64,000 bases of DNA, taken from positions 1 to 64,000 of the forward strand of contig DVOO01000002.1 of the NCBI GenBank assembly GCA_018713515.1. The letters are read 5' to 3'. A program made the position numbers and the translations under genes. Below the pieces are notes generated by a model. It did not search any database, was not told where the DNA came from, and saw only the letters and a program-made list of their open reading frames with translations. Source of the stretch: Candidatus Scatomonas pullistercoris (lineage in GTDB: Bacteria > Bacillota > Clostridia > Lachnospirales > Lachnospiraceae). This document shows positions 41,929-51,475 of the stretch, piece after piece; position 1 is the stretch's first letter; each line of letters starts with the position of its first letter.

Positions 41929-43118
41929 TTCTCTTCACCTCCGGAGGCGGACAGACCGGCGGCCGTGCCGCTGGACCATGCCCACTGCAAATTGTATCCG
42001 CCGCAGGCTCCGTCCACATCTGCCGCTTCTCCCGTAAAATACAGCCCCGGGACACGGCGGGATTCCAGGCTGTCCGTCAGTTCCCCAAGAGGGACTCCTC
42101 CGGAACAGACCTGGGCCTGTCCCAGAGAAAGGGGGCCGGAAACCTCCAGGGAAAATGCCTTTATATTGGAGAGAACTGTATCCGGCTGCGCGTCCGGAGG
42201 AGCCAGAACGTCGATCAGCTTTTCCGGCAGCAGTCCCACCATCTGCTGCCGCAGTGTTTTGTAGGGACACTGCTCCCGGCGCACGGACAAATACCTTCCC
42301 AGAGCCTCGAAATCAAAGTCAGGCAGAAAGTCGAGAGAAACACTGACGCGGCTGCCCGCCTCCAGTGCCTGTACCGCATAGCGGCTCAGCTGAAAAACGG
42401 GAATTCCCGAAATGCCGTATCCCGTCAGCTGCAGCTCTCCCACCTCTCTCTGCACACAGCTGCCATCCAGGTACAGAGAAACGGCCGCTACCGCCCGGAC
42501 ACCGGCCCAGCGGGAAAACCATCCCCCCCGGCACTTCAGAGGCACCAGAGCGGGACGAAAGGGAAGAAAGCTGTGTCCTGCGGACAGGGCCAGCGATTTA
42601 GCCGTATCAGATGCTCCTTCAATTTCGGAAGCGGGACTTCCGCAGGCCACAATTACTGCGTCGGCTTCATATTTCCATCCGGCCGTGCGGACAGAAAAAC
42701 CTCCGCCGGACTCCGCCTCAACGGCGGTAACCGTTTCGCGGGTTTTTATTTTCACTCCGCGGTATGCTGCCTCCATCAGCAGGATCTGCAGAACGGAACC
42801 GGCCTGTCCCGTATAGGGATAGATCCAGCCATCCCTGTTCCTGGTATAAACGCCGAGGGAGGAAAAGAAGGCGATGGTTTCCTGTACGCCGAACCGGGAA
42901 ATGATCCGAAAAGCAGAATCCGGATCGCTTCCCCGGTAACACTGCCTCTCCTGTAGCAGATTCGTCAGATTGCAGCGCCCGTTGCCGGTGGCCAGAAGCT
43001 TTCTGCCGGGCCTGTCGTTCCGTTCCAGAATGGTCACAGAAGCGCCGCGGCGCGCGGCCCAAATGGCGGCCATGAGTCCGGAGGCACCGCCCCCGATAAT
43101 TACAATTTTTTTTGCCAT
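41925..43118 (-). CDS. YhiN/HI0933-family flavoprotein
   Basis: It begins KIVIIGGGASGLMAA (FAD Rossmann, 4-18) and has the family segment DRPGRKLLATGNGRCNLTN (41-59). It has 397 residues and ends with GEAADVDGACGGYNLQWAWSSG, which completes the flavin site. Gut Clostridia use one relative, BaiN, in bile acid reduction, but most members have unknown substrates. It is coupled with a second FAD protein downstream and follows the mut/mia operon. Confidence 0.85.
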   Translation of the reverse strand: MAKKIVIIGGGASGLMAAIWAARRGASVTILERNDRPGRKLLATGNGRCNLTNLLQERQCYRGSDPDSAFRIISRFGVQETIAFFSSLGVYTRNRDGWIYPYTGQAGSVLQILLMEAAYRGVKIKTRETVTAVEAESGGGFSVRTAGWKYEADAVIVACGSPASEIEGASDTAKSLALSAGHSFLPFRPALVPLKCRGGWFSRWAGVRAVAAVSLYLDGSCVQREVGELQLTGYGISGIPVFQLSRYAVQALEAGSRVSVSLDFLPDFDFEALGRYLSVRREQCPYKTLRQQMVGLLPEKLIDVLAPPDAQPDTVLSNIKAFSLEVSGPLSLGQAQVCSGGVPLGELTDSLESRRVPGLYFTGEAADVDGACGGYNLQWAWSSGTAAGLSASGGEEK

Positions 43119-43127
43119 AATTTCTCC

Positions 43128-44420
43128 TTACTGGGGCAGTGTTACGAGCCCTGCGTCCAGAAGCTTCTGCAGGCTCATCAGTATTCCGAACTTCGCGTGC
43201 TCCCAGGTGAGTCCGCCCTGAAAATAGACGGCATAGGGAGGCTTGATGGGCCCGTCGGCGCTGAGTTCAATGGAAGATCCCTGAACAAAGGCGCCGGCAG
43301 CCATAATTACATCGCTGTCGTAGCCCGGCATGGCCCAGGGCTCCGGCGCCACATAGCTGTCCACCGGTGCCGCCGCCTGGATTCCCCGGCAGAAGGCAAT
43401 TACGGCCTCCGGGCTTCCGAGCGTCACGGCCTGGATAATGTCGTGGCGTTCTTCTGTGCCGTCCGGGATGACGGGAAAGCCCAGACGCTCGTAAATATTG
43501 GCCGCGAAGATAGCGCCTTTCAGGGCCGAGGCCGTCACCGTGGGAGCCAAAAAGAAGCCCTGGTAGAAGGACTGATTGACGCCCAGGGTTGCGCCCACTT
43601 CTTTTCCGAGTCCCGGAGAGGTAAGGCGCACGGCGGCATTTTCCACATATTCCCGTTTTCCGACAATATAGCCGCCGATGGGCGCCAGTCCGCCTCCGGG
43701 ATTTTTGATGAGAGAGCCCACCATAAGATCCGCGCCGCATTCCGAGGGCTCTCTGGTTTCCACAAATTCTCCGTAACAATTGTCGACCATGCAGATAATA
43801 TCGGGACGGATTTCTTTCAGAAAATGGATCAGTTCCCCGATCTGATCCACGGACAGTGTGGGGCGGGTCTGATAGCCTTTGGAGCGCTGAATGGTCACCA
43901 GACGCGTCCGTGGAGTAACCGCGCGCCGGATTGCCTCATAATCAAAGGTGCCGTCCGCCTTCAGATCCACCTGGCGGTAGGTGACGCCGTATTCGTGCAG
44001 GGAGCCCCTGGAAGGCCGGATTCCGATTACCTCCTCCAGCGTATCATAGGGCTTTCCCACCGGGGAAAGCAGTTCGTCCCCGGGGCGCAGATTTCCTGAG
44101 AGGGCCACTGCCAGCGCATGGGTGCCGCAGGCAATCTGCGGACGAACCAGGGCATCTTCCGCTCCGAAGGCCGTTGCGTATACCTTTTCCAGGGTATCTC
44201 TTCCCAGATCATTATAGCCGTAGCCGCTGGAGGCGTAGAGGCAGGCTTCGCTGACCCGGTTGGCCTGCATGGCGTGGATCACCTTCAGCTGATTATACTC
44301 TGCAGTCTGTCCGATCTTCTCAAAACGGTGTGTCAGGGTGCCGAGAATCTCCTCGCCGAATTCCCACACCTCCTTTCGGATCCCCAGTTTTTCATACATG
44401 GCGCCCAGTAAAGTTTTCAT
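43128..44420 (-). CDS. Methionine gamma-lyase-like PLP enzyme (aluminium-resistance family)
   Basis: This fold-type I PLP enzyme has Asp213 (MVDNCYGEF) and the Schiff-base Lys239 (GSLIKNPGGG). Other family marks are SGYGYNDLGRDTLEKVYA and RPQIACGTHA. It has 430 residues. The family was first named for aluminium resistance and is often called methionine gamma-lyase, but its substrate is poorly known. It overlaps miaA by four bases, a common arrangement in Firmicutes. Confidence 0.88.
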   Translation of the reverse strand: MKTLLGAMYEKLGIRKEVWEFGEEILGTLTHRFEKIGQTAEYNQLKVIHAMQANRVSEACLYASSGYGYNDLGRDTLEKVYATAFGAEDALVRPQIACGTHALAVALSGNLRPGDELLSPVGKPYDTLEEVIGIRPSRGSLHEYGVTYRQVDLKADGTFDYEAIRRAVTPRTRLVTIQRSKGYQTRPTLSVDQIGELIHFLKEIRPDIICMVDNCYGEFVETREPSECGADLMVGSLIKNPGGGLAPIGGYIVGKREYVENAAVRLTSPGLGKEVGATLGVNQSFYQGFFLAPTVTASALKGAIFAANIYERLGFPVIPDGTEERHDIIQAVTLGSPEAVIAFCRGIQAAAPVDSYVAPEPWAMPGYDSDVIMAAGAFVQGSSIELSADGPIKPPYAVYFQGGLTWEHAKFGILMSLQKLLDAGLVTLPQ

Positions 44421-45373
44421 TTTCCATCTTCCTCTCTTACTTTTTCCTGCCAGACAGAAAGAATATACTTCAGGATTCTGTCCTCATCATAATCAAAGTC
44501 CGGTTTGTTTACCCAGACAACATCCGGTTCCCGGCGGAACCAGGTAAGCTGCCGCTTGGCAAAATGTCTCGTATCCCGCTTAATGATCCGGACTGCCTCC
44601 TCCAGAGAGATCTCACCCCGGAGATAGGGAAAGAGTTCCTTATATCCCAGACCTTTCATGGAAGTGTTTTCCTCCGTCAGCCCCCGGCCGGCCAGCCGGC
44701 GCACTTCCTCCACCAGCCCCTGCCGGATCATGCCGTCAACCCGGAGATCAATCTGACGGTACAGTTTTTCACGGTCGTCATTCAGCACAAAATAGGCGTA
44801 GCAGTAAGGAGATTCTCTCTGACGCTCCCGCTGATTGTGGGCGGACATGAGCTGCCCTGTTTCCATACAGAATTCCAGCGCGCGAATGACCCTCTTCCGG
44901 TTATGGGGATGGATTGCCGCGGCCGCCTCCGGGTCACGTTCCTGCAGCATGCGGTACAGCCAGCCGTCTCCCTTTTCCGCAGCCAGCCGTGAAAGCTCTG
45001 CCCGCAGAGGGGATTCCCCGGAGCTGTCCGAGAAATCAACATTTTTCAAAAGTGCCTGAATATAGAATCCGGTTCCTCCCGTTATAATAGGAATACGTCC
45101 CACGGCATATATTTCTCTCATGGCCGCCCGGGCCATTTCCTGAAACCGGGCCACGTGAAACTCTTCTTCCGGCTCCAGCACATCGATGAGATAATGGGGA
45201 ATACCCTCCATTTCCCAGGGCATGATCTTCGCGGAACCGATGTCCATTCCCTTATAAACCTGCATGGAATCCGCGGAGATCACCGAGCCCTTTACGGCTC
45301 TGGAAAGCGCCAGGGACAGCCGTGTCTTGCCCACGGCCGTAGGCCCTGTCAGTATTATGCATGGCTGTTTCAA
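44417..45373 (-). CDS. miaA: tRNA dimethylallyltransferase MiaA
   Basis: The P-loop GPTAVGKT (10-17) and the DSMQVYKGMDIGSAK segment (about 36-50) that binds the pyrophosphate donor are clear, as is TGGTGFYIQALL. It has 318 residues. MiaA adds the isopentenyl group to A37, and MiaB, encoded in the same operon, then methylthiolates it. Confidence 0.96.
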   Translation of the reverse strand: MKQPCIILTGPTAVGKTRLSLALSRAVKGSVISADSMQVYKGMDIGSAKIMPWEMEGIPHYLIDVLEPEEEFHVARFQEMARAAMREIYAVGRIPIITGGTGFYIQALLKNVDFSDSSGESPLRAELSRLAAEKGDGWLYRMLQERDPEAAAAIHPHNRKRVIRALEFCMETGQLMSAHNQRERQRESPYCYAYFVLNDDREKLYRQIDLRVDGMIRQGLVEEVRRLAGRGLTEENTSMKGLGYKELFPYLRGEISLEEAVRIIKRDTRHFAKRQLTWFRREPDVVWVNKPDFDYDEDRILKYILSVWQEKVREEDGK

Positions 45374-45385
45374 ATCCTCACCTCT

Positions 45386-47290
45386 TCAGACGATTCGCTT
45401 GAACTTTCTGTCCAGCTCATAGCGGGACATGGAAATAATGGTCGGCCGGCCATGGGGACAGTTGTATGGATTCTCCAGGGTCAGCAGCTCATCGATCAGA
45501 GCCTCGGCCTCTGCCGGGGACAGATGCTGGTTTCCCTTTACAGCAGCTTTGCAGGACATGGAAGCCAGCCGTTCCTGGATCACCTCGGGAGCCGCGTCAC
45601 CGCCCTCCTCCAGCTTATCCAGAATTTCTATAAAAAGCTCTTTTTCAGCTACCCGGTACAGGTTGGCCGGGACTGCGGAAATTTTATATTCTCTTCCGCC
45701 AAAGGGCTCAATTTCAAAACCGCTTTTTTCAAAGACTTCCCCGTATTTCTGCAGCAGCTCCGCCTCCGCCGCGGACAGACTTAAGACCAGGGGCGGACAG
45801 AGCATCTGAGACAGGATCTCTTTCTCCTGAAAATCCCGCATCATCCGCTCATACAGAACCTTCTCATGGGCCGCATGCTGGTCGATGATATACAGGGAAT
45901 CCTGATATTCCACCAGCCAGTACGTGTCAAACAGCTGGCCCAGGATTCTCCGGGAGGGACGCGCCGCATCCGACAGAAGTTTTCCGCCGAAAAGCTCCAT
46001 CTGCCCGGGGGTCTGCCGGGAGGCCGTATTGGCCGAGGTCTGTTCCTGCCGGCTGTCTTTCTCCGGCTGCGAAGATTCCTGTCTGCGAGGCAGAGGATGT
46101 GCTGCAGGCCGCTCCCGCTGCGGTTTCTGTTCCGGCGGCGGGGCTGCTTTCTGTTCCGCGGGTCCGGCTCCGTATCCGGAGGGACTCTCCGCCAGGATGC
46201 TGCGGCGGCGGGACTCAAAAGGCTCCGGAGCAGAGACTTTTTTTCCGGGCGCGGAGGCTGTCTTCTGCTTTTCAGCCTGAAAGGTCACCTCAGGAATCCG
46301 TTCCGCCTCCAGAAGGGTGTTCTGGATACAGAGACAGAGCTGATGGTAGATTTCCTCCTGATTGGAGAAACGCAGCTCCATTTTGGAGGGATGCACATTT
46401 ACATCTACCTTCTGTCCGTCAATTTCCAGATACAGCAGAGTGAATGGATACCGGTGCTGCATCATAAAGCCATGGTAGGCATCCTCAATCCCTCTGGCCA
46501 GCAGCCGGCTCTTCACGTACCGTCCGTTGACAAAATAATTTTCAAAATTCCGGTTTCCCCTGGCCAGGGTGGGCTTCCCGATAAATCCTGAAACCCGGAA
46601 ATACACAGTTTCCGCCTCTATTGGAAGAAGTTCCCGGGTGATGTCTCTTCCGTATATCTGGTAGACAACCTCCTTTGTATTTCCGTTTCCGCTGGTATAG
46701 AGCCGATTCTGCCCGTTCTGTATGAATTTAAAGGAAAGCTCCGGATGGGACAGGGCCAGCTGTTCCACCAGCGAGGATACGGCATTGCCCTCCGCGGTGG
46801 GGGATTTCAGAAATTTTGCCCTGGCCGGTGTATTGTAGAACAGATGGCGGACCAGAAAGGTGGTGCCGGAAGGGGCGCCGATTTCCTCAAAGGCAGTCTC
46901 ACGCCCTCCCTCTATACAGTAGCGGGTTCCGGTCAGGCTGTCCGGCGTCTTGGTGATCAGCTCCACCTGGGATACGGCGGCAATGCTGGAGAGGGCCTCC
47001 CCTCGAAATCCCAGTGACGCAATGGAATGCAGATCCTCCACCCTGCGGATTTTGCTGGTGGCATAGCGCAGAAAGGCCAGACGTACCTGGCCTGCGGGAA
47101 TACCGCTTCCGTTGTCCGTAATCCGGATGAAGGAGGTTCCCCCCTCCCGGATCTCCACGGTCACCGCCGTGGCTCCGGCATCGATGGCGTTCTCCACCAG
47201 TTCCTTTACCACGGATGCCGGGCGCTCCACCACTTCTCCGGCCGCTATTTTGTCTATGGTCTGCTGATCCAGAACCTGTATTTCTCTCAT
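45386..47290 (-). CDS. mutL: DNA mismatch repair protein MutL
   Basis: The N-terminal GHKL ATPase has ELVENAIDAG (31-40), SLGFRGEALSSI and GTTFLVRHLFYNTPAR. The C-terminal dimerisation domain contains DQHAAHEKVLYERM (from Asp470), the metal-dependent endonuclease motif found in MutL of bacteria lacking MutH, and CPHGRPT. A variable, basic and Gln/Pro-rich linker lies at about 340-430. It has 634 residues. It follows mutS by 19 bases. Confidence 0.96.
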   Translation of the reverse strand: MREIQVLDQQTIDKIAAGEVVERPASVVKELVENAIDAGATAVTVEIREGGTSFIRITDNGSGIPAGQVRLAFLRYATSKIRRVEDLHSIASLGFRGEALSSIAAVSQVELITKTPDSLTGTRYCIEGGRETAFEEIGAPSGTTFLVRHLFYNTPARAKFLKSPTAEGNAVSSLVEQLALSHPELSFKFIQNGQNRLYTSGNGNTKEVVYQIYGRDITRELLPIEAETVYFRVSGFIGKPTLARGNRNFENYFVNGRYVKSRLLARGIEDAYHGFMMQHRYPFTLLYLEIDGQKVDVNVHPSKMELRFSNQEEIYHQLCLCIQNTLLEAERIPEVTFQAEKQKTASAPGKKVSAPEPFESRRRSILAESPSGYGAGPAEQKAAPPPEQKPQRERPAAHPLPRRQESSQPEKDSRQEQTSANTASRQTPGQMELFGGKLLSDAARPSRRILGQLFDTYWLVEYQDSLYIIDQHAAHEKVLYERMMRDFQEKEILSQMLCPPLVLSLSAAEAELLQKYGEVFEKSGFEIEPFGGREYKISAVPANLYRVAEKELFIEILDKLEEGGDAAPEVIQERLASMSCKAAVKGNQHLSPAEAEALIDELLTLENPYNCPHGRPTIISMSRYELDRKFKRIV

Positions 47291-47309
47291 GGTCTCCTCC
47301 TGCGGTTGT

Positions 47310-49952
47310 TTACCAGCGGTTCTTAATTTTATTCTGCAGCCGGTACAGCGTATTGAGCGCCTCCACCGGCGTCAGATTGGAAATATCCAGCTGATCAATC
47401 TCCTCAATGATTGCATCGTTTTTTACGGTATCAAAGAGGGACATCTGAGAAAGATCTACTTCGTCATAATGGGGGGCTTTCGTCCGGCTTTTCTTCGTTC
47501 CGGCCAGATCCTTCACCGTCAGAGTGATATCCGCGTCCATCAGCTGGTCTGACAGCTCTCTGGCCCGGGCAAGCACGGCCTCGGGGACGCCGGCCAGACG
47601 CGCCACCTGAATTCCGTAGCTTTTATCCGCGCCGCCGGCGACGATTTTACGCAGAAATACAATGTCGTCGCCTTTTTCTTTTACGGCAATGCAGTAATTA
47701 TGGACGCCGGAGAGCTTCCCTTCCAGCTCCGTCAGCTCATGGTAATGGGTGGCAAAGAGGGTCTTTGCCCCCAGAATCTTTGTATCAGCTATGTATTCAA
47801 TGACGGCCCAGGCGATGGAAAGGCCGTCGAAGGTGCTGGTCCCCCGCCCGATCTCATCCAGGATCAGCAGGCTGTTGGCGGTGGCATTTCTTAAAATATT
47901 GGCCACCTCCGTCATTTCCACCATGAAGGTGCTCTGGCCGCTGGCCAGATCATCCGAGGCACCCACCCGGGTGAAAATCCGGTCCACAATACCGATATTT
48001 GCCTTTTCCGCCGGGACAAAGGAACCGATCTGCGCCATCAGGACAATCAGGGCGGTCTGGCGCATATAAGTGGATTTTCCGGCCATATTCGGTCCTGTAA
48101 TGACAGAGATGCGGTGATCCCCGTTGTCCAGATACGTGTCGTTCGCGATGAACATATCGCCGGGAATCATCTGTTCCACCACGGGGTGGCGGCCCTCGCG
48201 GATATCAATGCGTCCCTTCTGGTTCAGCTTCGGCCGCACGTAGCGGTTCTTTTCCGCTGTTACGGACAGGGCGGCGAATACATCCAGGCCGGCGACTGCC
48301 CTGGCTGTGCGCTGGATCCGCTCCACCTCCCCGGAAATCGTATCCCTGACTGTGCAGAAGATTTCATATTCCAGAGAAGCCAGCCGGTCCTCGGCTCCGA
48401 GAATTGTATCCTCCAGTTCTTTCAGCCGGGTGGTTGTATACCGCTCCGCGTTGGCCAGCGTCTGCTTTCTCACATAGTAGTCGGGCACAAGATCCTTAAA
48501 GGAATTCGTGACCTCCAGATAATAACCGAACACCTTGTTAAAGCGGATACGCAGGTTCCGTATCCCCGTTTTTTCCCGCTCCTCGCTCTCCAGCTGGCTA
48601 AGCCATTCCTTGCCCTCGTTCTTCGCCCTCCGGTATTCATCCACCCGGGAATTATATCCGTCCTTAATGATGCCCCCTTCCTTCATGGTAAGCGGCGGAT
48701 CATCCATGACGGCATCTGTGATCAGGCGGCAGAGGTCTTCCAGGGCATCCATATCTTCCTGAATCTGCAGCAGCACCCGGCTGTTTTCAAAGGAGTTCAA
48801 AAGCTGTTTTAGAAAGGGCAGCATCTCCAGGGAGCTGCGGAACGCAATCAGATCCCGGGGATTCGCCGACTGGTAGCTGATCCGGCTGGCCAGCCGCTCC
48901 ATATCGTAGATGGGCTTCAGATATTCCCGGATTTCATCCCGGATCATGGGCTGGCGGGTCAGCGCTTCCACCGCATCCAGACGGCCTTCGATCTCCTCCT
49001 GATCAATGAGGGGCTGTTCCAGGAAGCGCCGCAGCATGCGGGCACCCATGGCAGTTTCCGTCTTATCCAGCACCCAGAGCAGAGAACCCCTCTTCTGCTT
49101 CTCCCGCAGCGTCTCCGTCAATTCCAGATTCCGTCTGGTGGAGCTGTCCAGAAGCATGTATTTGTCGGCACTGTAGGGCGTAATATGGGTCATCTGCGAC
49201 AGGTTGGATTTCTGTGTTTCCAGCAGATAGCGGAACAGCGCCCCGGCGGCGATGGTTCCGCAGCCGAAATCGGCCAGCCCGAGCCCGCTTAGGGAGGAGC
49301 AGTGAAAATGTTCCTTCAGCGTCTGTTCGCAGGTGCTGTCGTCAAAATACCAGTCATCCAGGGCGGACAGGGCGATGGAAAGCCGTCCCTTCAGATCCTC
49401 CACATCCACGCCGCAGACGAGAAAGGCCTGATTGCAGATGATCTCCGCCGGCATGAATTTATTGATCTCATCCAAAAGCTTTCTCTGCAGATCTACTTCC
49501 GTCACCAGACATTCCCCGGTGGTGATATCCGCGATGGAAACGCCGAAGCGGTCTTCCGTGCGGACAATGCACATCAGATAATTGTTTTTTGACTCATCCA
49601 GGCTCTGACCGTCCAGCATGGTTCCAGGCGTCACTACGCGGATGACCTCGCGCTTCACCATGCCCTTTGCCTTCTTGGGATCCTCCACCTGCTCGCAGAT
49701 CGCCACTTTGTAGCCCTTTTCGATCAGCCGGCTGATGTAGACGTCGGCGGCGTGGTAGGGCACCCCGCACATAGGGGCCCGTTCTTCCAGGCCGCAGTCT
49801 TTTCCCGTCAGGGTCAGCTCAAGCTCCCGGGAAACGGTCTTTGCATCTTCAAAAAACATTTCATAAAAATCGCCCAGCCTGTAAAAGAGTATACAGTCTG
49901 GGTATTCTTTTTTCGTAGCAACATAATGCTGCATCATAGGTGATAATGCCAC
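47310..49952 (-). CDS. mutS: DNA mismatch repair protein MutS
   Basis: The mismatch-recognition domain starts with MMQHYVATKKEYPDCILFYR and contains GDFYEMF, whose Phe wedges into the mismatch. The ATPase Walker A is GPNMAGKS near 620, with DEIGRGTSTFDG (Walker B and D-loop) following. The start is best placed at GTG 49952, which has AGAAAGGA eight bases upstream, giving 880 residues. An upstream extension of the frame runs into miaB. Confidence 0.96.
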   Translation of the reverse strand: MALSPMMQHYVATKKEYPDCILFYRLGDFYEMFFEDAKTVSRELELTLTGKDCGLEERAPMCGVPYHAADVYISRLIEKGYKVAICEQVEDPKKAKGMVKREVIRVVTPGTMLDGQSLDESKNNYLMCIVRTEDRFGVSIADITTGECLVTEVDLQRKLLDEINKFMPAEIICNQAFLVCGVDVEDLKGRLSIALSALDDWYFDDSTCEQTLKEHFHCSSLSGLGLADFGCGTIAAGALFRYLLETQKSNLSQMTHITPYSADKYMLLDSSTRRNLELTETLREKQKRGSLLWVLDKTETAMGARMLRRFLEQPLIDQEEIEGRLDAVEALTRQPMIRDEIREYLKPIYDMERLASRISYQSANPRDLIAFRSSLEMLPFLKQLLNSFENSRVLLQIQEDMDALEDLCRLITDAVMDDPPLTMKEGGIIKDGYNSRVDEYRRAKNEGKEWLSQLESEEREKTGIRNLRIRFNKVFGYYLEVTNSFKDLVPDYYVRKQTLANAERYTTTRLKELEDTILGAEDRLASLEYEIFCTVRDTISGEVERIQRTARAVAGLDVFAALSVTAEKNRYVRPKLNQKGRIDIREGRHPVVEQMIPGDMFIANDTYLDNGDHRISVITGPNMAGKSTYMRQTALIVLMAQIGSFVPAEKANIGIVDRIFTRVGASDDLASGQSTFMVEMTEVANILRNATANSLLILDEIGRGTSTFDGLSIAWAVIEYIADTKILGAKTLFATHYHELTELEGKLSGVHNYCIAVKEKGDDIVFLRKIVAGGADKSYGIQVARLAGVPEAVLARARELSDQLMDADITLTVKDLAGTKKSRTKAPHYDEVDLSQMSLFDTVKNDAIIEEIDQLDISNLTPVEALNTLYRLQNKIKNRW

Positions 49953-49957
49953 GTTTT

Positions 49958-51409
49958 TTATCCTTTCTGTGTGAAAGCCATAGTACCCAGATAGTAAAAG
50001 CCTCTGCACTCGTCCAGATGTACGGGGACAAGACTGCCGATCAGGGAGGCATCTCCCGGAAAATGCACCAGCAGATTGCTGCCCATGCGGCCCGTCACAA
50101 GGGAGGAATCCTGTTCATTGATATTTTCCACCAGAACCTCCTCGGTCCGGCCCTGAAAGCGGGCGCAGCGCTCCCGCGCAATGGCCTGCACCCGATCCAG
50201 AAGCCGGTCAAAACGGTCCTTCATGATCTCCTCCGGAATCTGCTCCGCCATGGAAGCGGCGGGCGTCCCTGTCCTGCGGGAATACAGGAAGGTAAAGGCG
50301 CTGTCAAAGCCCACCCGCTCCACCACATCCAGAGTTTCCTGAAAATCTTCCTCTGTCTCTCCGGGAAAGCCCACAATAATATCCGTAGTAAGAGAAATAT
50401 CCGGCACCGCCCGGCGTATCCGGTCTGTCAGCTCCAGATACTGCTCCTTGGTATACCGCCGATTCATTTTCTCCAGGATCCTTGTGCTGCCCGACTGAAG
50501 GGGCAGATGCAGATGGGGACAGACCTTCGGCGTCTCCGCCATGGCGCCGATCAGTTCCGGCGAAAGGTCTTTGGGATGGGAGGTCATAAACCGGATCCGC
50601 TCGATGCCGGGGATTTCTGCCGTCTTCCGGAGAAGCTCTGCAAAGGTCATGGGTTCCGGAAGGGTCTTTCCGTAGGAGTTTACATTCTGTCCCAGAAGCA
50701 TCACTTCCTTTACCCCGTCCTCCGCCAGGTTCCGTATTTCTCTCAGGATCTCTTCGGGCCGGCGGCTTCTCTCACGTCCCCGCACGTAGGGCACGATGCA
50801 GTAGCTGCAGAAATTGTTGCAGCCAAACATGATGTTCACCCCGGATTTAAAGGGATATTTCCGGTCTACCGGAAGATCCTCCACAATCCTGTCGGTATCC
50901 TTCCAGATGTCGATGACCATGGCGTCCGATTCCATGGCCTGCACCAGCAGTTCGGCCAGCTTGTAAATATTATGCGTGCCAAATACAAGATCCACGAACC
51001 GGTAGCTTTTACGCAGCTTTTCCACTACCTGAGGCTCCTGCATCATGCATCCGCAGAGACCGATCATCATATGGGGATTTTTTTTCTTCAGGGAATGCAG
51101 ATAGCCAAGTCTGCCGTAAACACGGAGATTGGCATTCTCCCGCACCGTACAGGTATTGTAGATAACGAGATCCGCTTCTTCGCTTTCAGACTTTATGTAG
51201 CCGATTCTTTCCAGAATTCCCCGCAGCTTTTCAGAGTCCCTGGCGTTCATCTGGCACCCGAAGGTAACTACACAAAAGGTCAGGGGCCGTCCGGCTTCCT
51301 GTATCTTTTCTTCCAGGAGCTTCCGCGCGCGCTCTATGAAATAATACTGTCTTTCCGGTTCCGCCGCGGGAGGCGGGCAGGCTTTTCCCAACTGATATAA
51401 ATGCTCCAT
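49958..51409 (-). CDS. miaB: tRNA-2-methylthio-N6-dimethylallyladenosine synthase MiaB
   Basis: The N-terminal MTTase domain has Cys52, Cys87 and Cys121 for the auxiliary 4Fe-4S cluster. The radical SAM CxxxCxxC is Cys197, Cys201, Cys204. A C-terminal TRAM domain (from about 410) binds RNA. It has 483 residues, including an N-terminal extension of about 40. It is the first gene of miaB-mutS-mutL-miaA. Confidence 0.95.
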   Translation of the reverse strand: MEHLYQLGKACPPPAAEPERQYYFIERARKLLEEKIQEAGRPLTFCVVTFGCQMNARDSEKLRGILERIGYIKSESEEADLVIYNTCTVRENANLRVYGRLGYLHSLKKKNPHMMIGLCGCMMQEPQVVEKLRKSYRFVDLVFGTHNIYKLAELLVQAMESDAMVIDIWKDTDRIVEDLPVDRKYPFKSGVNIMFGCNNFCSYCIVPYVRGRERSRRPEEILREIRNLAEDGVKEVMLLGQNVNSYGKTLPEPMTFAELLRKTAEIPGIERIRFMTSHPKDLSPELIGAMAETPKVCPHLHLPLQSGSTRILEKMNRRYTKEQYLELTDRIRRAVPDISLTTDIIVGFPGETEEDFQETLDVVERVGFDSAFTFLYSRRTGTPAASMAEQIPEEIMKDRFDRLLDRVQAIARERCARFQGRTEEVLVENINEQDSSLVTGRMGSNLLVHFPGDASLIGSLVPVHLDECRGFYYLGTMAFTQKG

Positions 51410-51475
51410 ATATTTCTCATCTTTCTTCTGATTTGGTCGTTTCGGGCAGATATGCCCCTGTTTCGCAACTAAATA

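Noticed and set aside
49940-51400. 486-codon plus-strand frame opposite miaB
   Set aside because: miaB carries both cluster motifs and a TRAM domain. The antisense frame lacks a start signal and family features.
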